From: CAVURS01 sp963834425 | GTDB taxonomy: Bacteria > Actinomycetota > Actinomycetes > Actinomycetales > CAVURS01 | Direction of reading: 5' to 3' | Length of the DNA stretch: 64,000 nucleotides | Assembly: GCA_963834425.1 (NCBI GenBank) | Contig: CAWIBR010000005.1 | Location: 124,001-188,000 of the forward strand | Shown: positions 54,021 to 62,824 of the stretch, piece by piece | How the letters are laid out: each line of letters opens with the position of its first letter | How positions within the stretch are numbered: position 1 is the first letter of the stretch | Made by a program: the position numbers and the translations under genes | The notes under the pieces: generated by a model | What the model saw: only the letters and a program-made list of their open reading frames with translations | Told to the model about the DNA's origin: nothing | Database searches by the model: none

Positions 54021-55105
54021 GTTCAGCTGGCGTCGCTTCGGCAGAGGGCGGTTTGGGGGTCGGCCCGAAGAACACCCCGGTCCACCTCGCGTCGGGGTCG
54101 GCATCCACCAGCAGGGCGCGCACGAGCAGGGACATCGGCACGGCCAACAAGGCCCCGAGCGGCCCCAGGACGAAGGTCCACAACGCGAGGGAGAGGAACG
54201 TCATCGTCGTGCTCAGGCCGACTGCGTCGCCGACGACCCGGGGCTGGATGAAGGTCTGCAGCACGACGTTGATCGCGCTGTAGACCACGATGACCACGAC
54301 CATGTGCCCCACCCCGCCGTCCAGCAGGGCCAGCAGGGCCGGTGGGATGACGCCGATCACGAAGCCGATGTTGGGGATGAAGTTGGTCAGGAATGACAGC
54401 AGACCCCAGGTCAGCGGGAGCGGGACGTTGAGCAGGTACAGCGCGATCGTGTCGAGGACGGCGACGATGGCGCCGAAGACGGTGGTGACGATCAGGTAGC
54501 TCTGGGTCGCCTTGACGTACTTGGCGAGAGCGTCGGCCAGGTGTGGGCGCGTCTCGGCGAGCTTGGCCGCGCGGGCGCCGGCCCCGGTCACGTCAGCCGC
54601 CAGGAAGAACAGCAGGGTGACCAGGAAGAACAGGTCTCCCAGCGTGCCCAGGAAGCTGGCGAGCAGGTTCTGGACAGCGTCGAGCAGGCGGCCGAGGTCC
54701 AGGTTGCGACAAGGCCTCCTGGGTCGGCGCCTTGTCGAAGCCGGCGTCGGCCAGGCGCTTGCTCAGCTCGTGGATCTGTTCCTGGGCCTTGTCGGCGTAC
54801 TGCGGCAGGATCGTGGCCAGCTTGACCGTCGACAGGGCGATCCCACCGACCAGCACGAGGACGACGGCGTAGACCGCGATCAGCGACAGGATGACGGTCG
54901 CCCAGGCCGGGACAGCCTTGCGGCGGGCCCAGTGGGACAGGGGCGCCACGGCAATGGTCAGGACCAGGGCGAGCACGATGGGTGCCACCAGCCCCGAGGC
55001 GAAGCGCATCCCGCCCAGGATGACGATGGCGGAGGCCAGCCCGAGCAGGACGACGACGCCCCTGGGCAACCCGGTCGTCCCGGCGGCGGCGGGTTGGTCG
55101 CTCAT
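54004..55105 (-). CDS. AI-2E family transporter, one frameshift
   Basis: About 365 residues with eight predicted helices of the AI-2E/PerM family. N-terminal half LASAIVILGGMRFASGLVAPIVLALVLTI, then a long periplasmic segment; a shift near 54705 leads to the second half with KYVKATQSYLIVTTVFGAIVAVLD, LLSFLTNFIPNIGFVIGVIPPALLALL (the conserved family core) and FLSLALWTFVLGPLGALLAVPMSLLV. ATG 55105 overlaps the SHOCT stop by 4 bp. Substrates of such proteins vary (signals, ions), and none is implied here. Confidence 0.85.
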
Positions 55106-55416
55106 CCGGAGAGCAGCTCGGCCTTGGCGGTGTGGAACTCCTCTTTGGTCAGCACTCCGGCGTCGCGGAGCCGGGCCAGTCGGGCCAGCTGCGAGACCAG
55201 GTCGGTCTCGGGGGGTGCCGGGGGAGGTGGCGCGTAGGCCTGGGCCCACTGCGCGGCCTGGCTCTCGGCGTACGCCTGCGGGTCCGCCGGGCGATGCTGC
55301 CCATGCCGGCTCAGCGCCCCGGCGGTCATCGTCGCGGTCCCGGCGATGACCGCGGTCCGGCCGATCGTGCCCAGCAGTCCAGGGCGCCCCATGCGCATGA
55401 TCACCATGCCCACCAC
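55102..55416 (-). CDS. SHOCT domain protein
   Basis: About 100-104 residues (GTG 55416, or ATG 55407 which has a better-placed GAGGGG). One weak hydrophobic stretch near the N-terminus, a Gln/Ala/Pro linker, and a C-terminal SHOCT domain (QLARLARLRDAGVLTKEEFHTAKAELL). It is co-translated with the AI-2E gene. With the SHOCT protein at 4910 it is one of two SHOCT genes in the window with the same promoter type. Confidence 0.82.
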   Translation of the reverse strand: MVGMVIMRMGRPGLLGTIGRTAVIAGTATMTAGALSRHGQHRPADPQAYAESQAAQWAQAYAPPPPAPPETDLVSQLARLARLRDAGVLTKEEFHTAKAELLSG

Positions 55417-55443
55417 CCCTCTCTTTGCAGGACGACGGATCGG

Positions 55444-55518
55444 ACGCTAGGGCGCGAATTCAGGGCCGGGCCTCCCCCGTGCAGGGTGAGGCGCTGTCCG
55501 GAAAGTCGCCGCATCCTC
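55444..55518. promoter_or_regulatory. Palindromic promoter site I (divergent: SHOCT operon and gene 55618)
   Basis: TCCCCC-N5-GGGTGA at 55473-55489. Leftwards, after 23 nt, TAGCGT (55449-55444) is a good -10 for the SHOCT-AI-2E operon. Rightwards, after 22 nt, CATCCT is a possible -10 for the small gene at 55618. One site could thus drive both directions. Confidence 0.7.
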
Positions 55519-55617
55519 AGAGGACCGAACGGCTCAGCACCCACCAGCTTCCACTCACATCACTACATCCACTAACACTGCGGCGACGCTGGTGCACCAG
55601 GCGAGGAGGGCAGCGCC

Positions 55618-55869
55618 ATGGACGAGTACACGATCCGGGTCTCGGGTCGGCTGTCCGACGCCCTGTTGAGCGCCTTCCCGACGCTGCACGGGCAGACCCT
55701 GCCGATCCAGACCGTGTTGCGGGGGGAGCTGCCGGATCAGTCTGCGCTACAAGGAGTTCTGAACCAGCTGGACGAGCTCGGCATCGAGATCGTCGAGGTC
55801 GCCAAACTGCCCCAGGCCGACGGCTCCGCCGGCTCTCGGCAGCCCCGCCTGCGACTACACCGCGACTGA
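55618..55869 (+). CDS. Small hypothetical protein
   Basis: 83 residues, no membrane segment. YTIRVSGRLSDALLSAFPTL, then TVLRGELPDQSALQGVLNQLDELGIEIVEV, suggest a small alpha/beta domain like those of other short actinobacterial proteins found in stress clusters; no function known. Strong GAGGAGGG region before ATG 55618. Its stop overlaps the next start (TGATG), so it is co-translated with the membrane protein downstream. Confidence 0.75.
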   Translation: MDEYTIRVSGRLSDALLSAFPTLHGQTLPIQTVLRGELPDQSALQGVLNQLDELGIEIVEVAKLPQADGSAGSRQPRLRLHRD

Positions 55870-57584
55870 TGCCACCCCCCAGGAAGCGGCCGGCGGGCGG
55901 CGCCCCCCAGAACGAGCCCGAGCCCCCACCCCCGAGCCCAGCCGAGGACCAGCCCGTGAGCCCAGCCGAGGACCAGCCGCCGAGCGCGCCCGAGGACCAG
56001 GCGGCGAGCGCGCCCGAGGCCGAGGCGGCGAGCGCGCCCGAGGCCGAGGTGGCGAGCCAGCCGAGGTCGAGGTGGCGAGCCCAGCCGACGACCAGCCGCT
56101 GAGCGCGCCCGAGGACCAGGCGGCGAGCTGCCCGAGGCCGGCCGAGCGCCAGCCGAGGCGCGCCGAGGCCGAGGTGGCGAGCCCAGCCGAGGCCGCGCAG
56201 CACGAGTCAGCGCCGATGGCCGATACCGCCGACCTCACCGAGGTCGAGATCGAGACCCTGCGTCTGCGGGTCCAGGAGCTCGAGCAGAAGTTGGAGACGG
56301 ACGGTGCAGCGGCCGCCGCCGCGCCGGCTCCGCGCCGGGTGCGCGCCGGATGGTGGCGCCCCACCATCGCTGCACTGCTCGTGGTGATCGCGGCCCTGTG
56401 TGCGCCCGCCGCGGTCGTGGCCCGCTGGGCGCGCGATGAGGTCAGCGACACCGATCGCTACGTCTCGACGGTCGCGCCGCTCGCCAGCGACCCAGCGATC
56501 CAGTCGGCCATCATCAACCGGATCACCACGGAGATCTTCACTCGGGTCGACGTCCAAGCGGTCACGAACCAGGCCGCCGATGCCCTTGCGGCGCAAGGGC
56601 TTCCAGTGGTCTCGACGACTCTGAGGGCACTGGCCGCACCGATCGAGTCCAGCCTGCAGAGCTTCGTGAAGACCCAGGTCACCAAGATCGTGGAGTCACC
56701 GGCCTTCGCCAACGCGTGGGTCGCGGCCAACCGCACCGCGCACGAACAGCTGGTCGCGGTCCTGACCGGCAAGGACACCGAGAACGTCACCATCACGGAC
56801 GACGCGGTCAAGGTCAACCTCGCACCCCTGATCGCCACCGTGAAACAGCAGCTGGTCGCGCAAGGGTTCTCCCTCGCCTCACAGATCCCGACGGTGAACG
56901 CGAGCTTCACCATCTTCCAGTCCCAGGACATCACCAAGGCCCAACGGGCCTTCTCGGCCCTCGACAAGGCCGCGACCTGGCTGCCCATCTTGGCCCTGGT
57001 GGCGCTGGCCGGCGCGGTCTTCCTGGTGCGGAACCGGTTGAGGATGCTGATGATCGGCTTCCTGGCCGTGGCCGCCTCGATGCTCCTGCTCGGCGCCGCA
57101 CTGAACATCTTCCGCGAGGTCTACCTCAATGCCCTCCCGGCCTCGACCTCGGCCAGCGCGGCGGGCGTCCTCTACGACACGTTGACGCACAACATGCGCC
57201 TCAGCCTGCGCGCCGTACTCGTCGTCTCCTTGGCGGTCGCGATCGGTGCCTGGCTCGGCGGCGGGTCCTCGGCCGCGGCGGCGACCCGGCGCGGGATCAC
57301 CCGCGCCGCCGCGGCGATTCGTGGCGGCACCGAGCACGTCGGGCTCAACACCGGCCCGGTCGGCGCCTTCTTCTTCCAGTACAAGAACGCCTTGCGCGGT
57401 GTCGGCCATCGGCGTCGCTGTCCTGGCCTACGTGCTGGCCAGTCACCCGACCGGGTCGTGGACCCTCACGGTGCTCCTCGTCCTACTGGTCGTCCTGGCC
57501 GTGATCGAGCTGATCGCTCGACCGCCGGCCCCGTCGACCAATGAACCCATCAGCCTCGGGCCCGAGGCCGCGCGACAGGTGTGA
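55869..57584 (+). CDS. Large membrane protein with repetitive Pro/Glu/Ala N-terminus, two frameshifts
   Basis: About 570 residues. The first 110 are built from 8-12 residue repeats such as SAPEDQAA, SAPEAEAA and SPAEDQP; a shift near 56055 falls in this array. A short coiled coil (EVEIETLRLRVQELEQKLE) precedes the first helix (IAALLVVIAALCAPAAVVARW). A soluble extracytoplasmic region of about 190 residues follows, then three or more helices (WLPILALVALAGAVFLV, MLMIGFLAVAASMLLLGAAL, AVLVVSLAVAIGAWLGG). A second shift near 57400 leads to the last helices and the stop at 57584. Family not recognised with certainty; similar large membrane proteins occur in actinobacteria. Confidence 0.72.
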
Positions 57585-57629
57585 GCCCCGCGAGCCCGAC
57601 CGGTCCGTCCGACCCCGAGGGACGACGAG

Positions 57630-58576
57630 GTGGGCGAGACGGTCCCGCTCAGCCGGGACGACCTGCCGGAGATGTCGATGGGCCCGACCGGGCCGACCCG
57701 GCCGACCAGCGCGCGCGGCGCCGATCATCCCGCTGTGGCTGAGCCCGATCGACCAGCTGGCCGCACGCGGTGGGCCCGTGGGCCGGCTGGCCGCCTGGGT
57801 GTCGGCGTCCCTGGTCATGGGCTGCGTCGTCCGGTTCTTCCTGATCGCCGGTCGCGACCGGGTGCTCGTCCTCGGCGGCCAGGCGTTCACGGCCGTGATC
57901 CCGCTGGCCATCGTGGTCGCCTCCGTGGCGAGCGACGGCAACGCCCTCGCCGACCGCCTGATCGCCCGGTTCCACCTCACCGGCAGTGCGGCGGACGCGG
58001 TGCGGACGCTGTTCTCCCGGCCACCCGAAGCCACCGGCACGATCAGCCTGCTGGGCTTCGTGCTCGTGGTCTACTCGGTCTTCTCGCTGACCCGCTATCT
58101 GCAGCGCACCTACGAGGCGGCGTGGGGACTCCCGCCGGCCGGCATCCGGGGCACCCTCGCCGGGCTCACCGGCATGGCGTTGCTGTTGACCCAGGTCGCC
58201 GCTCCTCGCGGTGGTGGGGAGCCTGCTCGGCCACGTCCCGGGGGGCACGTTCTTGTCGGTGCTCCTCCATGTCCTGGCCGCCAGCGTGCTGTGGCTGCAG
58301 CTGCAATGGCTGCTGCTCTCGCGCCGGGTGCCCCGCCCGATGCTGGTGCCCGGCGCGATCGTGGCCGGCATCGGCCAGGCGGTCATCTCGGTCTTCAGCG
58401 CGGTCTACATGCCGCACATCCTGGGGGTCGACTCCCAGCGGTACGGCGTGATCGGGGTGACCTTCGGGCTGCTGACCTGGTTGATCGTGATCGCCGCCTC
58501 GTTCGTCGCGGCGGCGGTGATCTCGGCGGAGGTGGGGATCCGGCGCGGCTTCGTCCTCGAGGAACCGAAGTCCTGA
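57630..58576 (+). CDS. YihY/BrkB family membrane protein, two frameshifts
   Basis: About 315 residues. GTG 57630 gives a Pro-rich cytosolic start; shifts near 57715 and 58200 join three frames. Helices include AAWVSASLVMGCVVRFFLIAG, AFTAVIPLAIVVASVAS, TISLLGFVLVVYSVFSLTRYLQRTYE, LLHVLAASVLWLQLQWLLL and VTFGLLTWLIVIAASFVAAAVISAEVG. The YSVFSLTRYLQRTYEAAW stretch is characteristic of YihY (once called ribonuclease BN). Third gene behind the rightward half of site I. Function unknown, envelope-linked. Confidence 0.8.
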
Positions 58577-58620
58577 GGCCGCGCCCGCCGGGTCGGGACC
58601 TGTGGAGCTGGGTGGACCGG

Positions 58621-59040
58621 TCAGGCGACGTCGGAGGCGGCGGCCAGGGCGGCCTCGACGTCGGCCACCGGGATCCGCACATGCAGCCCGACCTCGCCGC
58701 CGGCCTGCTCGACGGCGGCGGCCACCCGGGTGGTCCAGGTGTGCTCGAAGACGATGACGACCGCCGAGCTGTCCGGCTCCAGGGCATCGCGCACGACGTC
58801 GAGGTCCTCATCGGAGATCAGGGCGACCCCCTCGACCTTCAGCTGCCCGAGGCCGTGGGCGTCGATCTCCTCCTCCAGGTCGACCACGAGGAGGTCCCCG
58901 GACTGTTCCCGGGCGAGGAGGACCAGGTCCAGGATCCGCACGTCCCCGGTGGCGATGACGTCCGCGATCGACCGAGTGACACCGGGATCCGCCGTCGCAC
59001 CGGGGAAGGTCAGCACGAGCAGCTCGACCGGTCCCGCCAT
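58621..59040 (-). CDS. DUF6325 family protein
   Basis: 139 residues, soluble, alpha/beta: GPVELLVLTFPGA at the N-terminus, then ADVIATGDVRILDLVLL, and VEQAGGEVGLHVRIPVADVEAALAA at the end. Matches the actinobacterial DUF6325 family, often next to SHOCT and DUF1269 genes; role unknown. ATG 59040 has GGAGG 6 nt upstream; a longer in-frame start at 59085 is less likely. Preceded by promoter site J. Confidence 0.83.
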   Translation of the reverse strand: MAGPVELLVLTFPGATADPGVTRSIADVIATGDVRILDLVLLAREQSGDLLVVDLEEEIDAHGLGQLKVEGVALISDEDLDVVRDALEPDSSAVVIVFEHTWTTRVAAAVEQAGGEVGLHVRIPVADVEAALAAASDVA

Positions 59041-59075
59041 CAACGCCTCCAAGGTCTGGCCCAGCTTTGGGCGAC

Positions 59076-59120
59076 ACGCTCGCACGGGCCTAGGAGGCGC
59101 ACTTCACCCACCGCGGGTGA
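59076..59120 (-). promoter_or_regulatory. Palindromic promoter site J (DUF6325 gene)
   Basis: Perfect TCACCC-N5-GGGTGA (59104-59120). On the minus strand GAGCGT (59081-59076) follows after 22 nt as a possible -10, with a leader of about 30 nt before ATG 59040. Confidence 0.7.
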
Positions 59121-59167
59121 GGGGTCCACGGGCGAGTCCGGCTTCGCCGGTGGCGCTCGCCGGTGGT

Positions 59168-62004
59168 TCAGGAGTCGAGCAGGCCGGCTTGCCGGGCCGC
59201 TCGCAGCGCGTCCGCCCGACGGGTCGCTCCCAGCTTGCGATAGAGCGAAGCCAGGTGCGTCTTCACGGTGTTCTCGGTGATGTAGAGGACCTGCGCGATG
59301 TCGGCGTAGGAACCGCCGAGGGCGAGCTCGTGCAGCACGTCATGCTCCCGCGCCGTCAGCTCGACCACGAGGCCGCCGTCGAGCGAGGTCGGTTCCGAGG
59401 CGCGTCGAGCCGGGGCCCGTGGCCGGTCGCGCAGGTCGATCACCGGCTCGGCCGTGGGGGGTGGGGCGGTCTCGAGGGCGATCGGTCCGGCCTGGCTCGG
59501 CAGTTGGTTCCTCAGTTGGCTCGGCACTCGGTTCGGTGCGTCGAGCAGTGCCTCCAGCTCGGTGACCGCTGCCGGCTGCAACTGGTCAGTCGTGGTCTGG
59601 TCCGTGAGCAGGTCCACGATCAGGGGCGTCGTGGCCACACCGCTCACGAAGAGCCGCTGGTGCGGCGTCATGGTGGCCAACAGGTCTCGCACCTGAGCCT
59701 GAGCGTCGGTGCGCTGGCCCTCGCGGGCCAGGAGCCAGGCCCGGTACGCCGAGGCCGCGATCGCCGGTGTCGGGTTGGCGACCAGTGGGTTGTTGGTGGC
59801 GGTGAGCCGGGCGAGGAGCACCAGCGCGTCGGCCGTCCGGCCGCGAATGTCCAGGGCGACTGCGCGCGCCACGTCGGCCTGGCTGCCCAGGTCGAGCGCC
59901 TCGAGCTGCGTGATCTCCGCATCGATCCCGTCGAGGTCACCCGCGGCCACCGCACACCACGAGCGCAGCGTCGAGAGATGGGCCTGCACGAAGATCGGCG
60001 GTGGTTCGACCGTCGAGGGGAACGTCTCGAGGTGGGCGCGGGCCTGGACGATCTCGCCATCGTGCACCAGCAGATAGCCGCGCATCAGATGCTCGGCCAC
60101 GAGGACGAAGGAGTCGTGCTCGCGCTCCAGGTAGTCACCGGCCAGAGCCAGCTCGGCGTCCGTGACGGCGAAGTCCAGTCGCTGCATGGCCACCCAGGCC
60201 ACGACGACCCGGGCCCGGGCGACGAACGAGTCCCTGGCGCCCCCGCTCGACTCGGCAATCAGGATGGCTTCGCGCGCATGGACATCGGCTGCGGGCAGGT
60301 TGCCCGCCGCCCACTCGATGACGCTGAGGTGCGCCAGTCCGACGGCCAGTTGGCGGTCGCTCCCACTGGCCCGTGCGGTCCCGAGGGCGGCCTCGGTGTG
60401 CACCCGCGCCGAGGCCAGGTCGCCGAGCCAGGTCTCGCAGATGGCGACCTCGCTCAACAGCCATCCGCGCGTGGCGTGGGCCTCGTCCAGGTCGTTGCGC
60501 TGCGCGGCATGACGATGCCGGGAGCTGCTCTGACCCGCGCAACCGAGACCCTGCCGCGCCGGGGTCACGGCATCGGTGTGGGATCCGACGCCGATCCGGG
60601 CCAGCCAGCAGCGCAGGATGAGGGCTGGCCTCGACCAGGGTGCGATCGAACTGCTCGGGCACCTGGAGGCTCCCGCGGTCGGGCCGGTCCTCAGCCGCCG
60701 GGGTGGTCGCTGCGTCGGCCGCCCGGATCGCGTCGCTCGCGAGTCGCACCGCCGCCCCATGGTCATGGGCGAGCCGGCGTTCGAGGGCCCGGATCGCTGT
60801 GACAGCAGGGATTTCGCTTTCCAGATGATCCGGTACGGCGGCCAGCGCGCGAGCGACCACGGCGCGGTGACCCGTCGCGAGCAGTCCGAGGCCGTGCTCA
60901 CAGAGCAGGCGGACCAGCCATCGGGTGTCGTCCAGGCGGCTCGCGTAGTGCATCGCGCTCGCCGGGTCTCCGCGCATCAGGTGGTGCTGCACGATCCGGA
61001 CCTGGGCCGCGGCGTACAGCGCGTGGTCCTCCGCGCCGACCATCACCCGACGCCGGAGCAGCTCGACCAGCAGCGGGTGGTAGGTGAAGGTCGTGGGCCA
61101 GCCGTCGTCGCCGGCCGAGCTGCTCGAGGCGATGACCAGCATGCCCTCGGCGGCCAGGCGGCTGAGCAGCGCGACGGCATCCGGGTCGGCCGACATCGCG
61201 ACCGCGTCGTCAGCGCTGACCGTGTCCGTGGCGCACGTGCAGAGCAGGACGTGGGACGTGCGGGCGTCCAGGGTGTCGAAGACCTCCCCCAGCAGGTAGT
61301 CCAGGACCGGTTGCTCGGTGACCGCGAGGGCGTAGCGCGCCGCGACCCGGTCGGACGCGCCGCTGACCGCCCGGGCGCCCAGGACCAACGCGGCCGCCCA
61401 GCCCCGGCCGCGCTCGCGGACCGTGATGACGTCCATCTCCGAGGACCCCGGGGCGTGCGCCGTGATCAAGGCGTCGGCCTCGTCGTCGGTGAAGAGCAGC
61501 TGGTCGGCCCGGACCTCGGTCAGCGAGTCCGAGAGCTTGAGGCTGACCAGGGGCAGCGCCAGGTCGCGCCGCGTCGCCAGAATGACGTGCAGCGAGCGCG
61601 GCCGGGCTTCCAGCCCGTGCGACGATCAGCCCGAGCTCGGCGGCATTCAGCAGGTGGGCGTCGTCGACGACCAGGATCTGCTGCGGGGCGCGGTCGTGGC
61701 CAGGGCCGACCTCGGCCAGGGCCTGGCGTAGCGACGGCTCATCGCCGAAGCCGGAATCCGAGCGCGCGCTGACCCAGCGGACGGCCCGACCGGTCGCTGC
61801 GACGCGGGCCACCCAGCCGCGCAACATCACGCTCTTGCCGGACCCCGCGGGCGCGACAAGCAGCGTCAAGGGCCCGGCGCTCGCGCGGTCGAGCAGGACG
61901 TCCAGGCGCGGCCGAGGGACCCAGTTGCGGGGTAGGTCCCGGGACTGGATCTTGGGCACCGCCTTGCTATCGCCTGTCTTGCCCTTGCCAGGCGCGGTTG
62001 TCAT
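59168..62004 (-). CDS. Large LuxR-family (MalT/LAL-like) transcriptional regulator, two frameshifts
   Basis: About 945 residues. ATG 62004 has AGGAGGGA 5 nt upstream. An N-terminal ATPase of the STAND type has Walker A VAPAGSGKS (about 52-60) and Walker B ILVVDDAH. A shift near 61625 leads to the winged-helix and helical-repeat middle (FTYHPLLVELLRRRV, then TPR-like repeats); a shift near 60600 leads to the rest, ending in a LuxR helix-turn-helix (LTAREHDVLHELALGG...ITENTVKTHLASLYRKLGA) at 59168. Such proteins are signal-responsive activators. It lies inside the cluster that carries the palindromic promoter sites and is the only DNA-binding activator there, so it is a candidate for their regulator. 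Confidence 0.86.
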
Positions 62005-62107
62005 GCGTCCCTCCTGCCACCAAGGTTGGACGTCACCAAGCGTGCACTCCGGGATCACGCCGAGCAATATGGCAAACCGGGCATTGTCCCAGTTCAGCGC
62101 GGCATTC

Positions 62108-62153
62108 TCCCCCGAAGCAGGTGATGTGTCCGGCTCTCGGCAGCGGTCACTCT
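62108..62153 (+). promoter_or_regulatory. Palindromic promoter site K (DUF6069 gene)
   Basis: TCCCCC-N5-AGGTGA (62108-62124), 23 nt, CACTCT (62148-62153) as -10. No fitting hexamer points left toward the divergent LuxR gene. The leader of about 30 nt includes AGGAAAGG before ATG 62191. Confidence 0.7.
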
Positions 62154-62190
62154 GAGTGCTTTCGGACGGTCGGACAGGAAAGGTGCTGCC

Positions 62191-62265
62191 ATGAAGACCA
62201 TGTCCCACTGGAGGCGGCGCGCGCAAGCATGTCTCGCGCCCGCGATCGACCGGTCGCAGTCGTGA
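62191..62265 (+). CDS. Short leader ORF upstream of DUF6069, or frameshifted true start
   Basis: ATG 62191 has the best Shine-Dalgarno sequence in the area (AGGAAAGG) and opens 24 codons (MKTMSHWRRRAQACLAP...) that end in TGA overlapping a GTG in the DUF6069 frame (GTGA). Either it is a coupled leader peptide, or a single missing base splits the real N-terminus of the next gene. Confidence 0.4.
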   Translation: MKTMSHWRRRAQACLAPAIDRSQS

Positions 62266-62802
62266 CGACCTCGGGGCCCGGAGGTCCGGTGCCGCCACCG
62301 GGAAGCCCAGGCGGTCCCCTCCAGCCACCGGGCGCGGGGCAGCCGCTGACCCGTGCGGCGGCCGCCGCGGCTCGACCGGCGCCCCCGCGCCGGCAGCCTC
62401 GCCCGGGCCCGTACTGGGCCGGCGTGGCGGCCACGGCCGTCGTGTCGGCGCTGATCGGTCTGCTGGGCGCCCTGGTGGCGCGCGACATCCTGAACCTGGA
62501 CCTCCGGCTCCCGACCTGGGTGCTCGGCGGCAACGACGTCTGGCGGTTCACCATCCTGGGCGCGGTCTCGGCGATCATCGCCGGCGCGCTGCTCGAGCTG
62601 CTCTTCGTCGCGACGCCCGACACCGACCCGGTTCTTCTCCTGGATCGTCGGGCTGCTGACCGCCGCCGCCGCGATCCTGCCCTTCTCCCAGGGCGGGACC
62701 ACCGGCGATCAGGTGGCCACGGCCGTCATCGTCATCCTGATCGGCGTCAGCCTGTTGAGCATCCTGCCCGGCGTGGCCGCCCGGACCATGCGGCCGATCT
62801 GA
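62229..62802 (+). CDS. DUF6069 family four-helix membrane protein, one frameshift
   Basis: About 190 residues. A Pro/Gly-rich cytosolic N-terminus precedes helices GVAATAVVSALIGLLGALVA, FTILGAVSAIIAGALLELLFV and, after a shift near 62633, FFSWIVGLLTAAAAILPF and VATAVIVILIGVSLLSILPGV, ending RTMRPI at 62802. The TRFFSWIVGLLTAAAA block is typical of DUF6069. Start could be ATG 62229, GTG 62262, or 62191 if the upstream segment is frameshifted. Function unknown; promoter site K links it to the shared regulon. Confidence 0.75.
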
Positions 62803-62824
62803 GCCCACGCGGCCGGTCCGAGCG

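Noticed and set aside
37532..62124. TCACCC-N5-GGGTGA sites as rho-independent terminators
   Set aside because: Stems are only 6 bp with no T-run, and they keep a constant 22-23 bp distance to a -10 hexamer and lie before starts rather than after stops.
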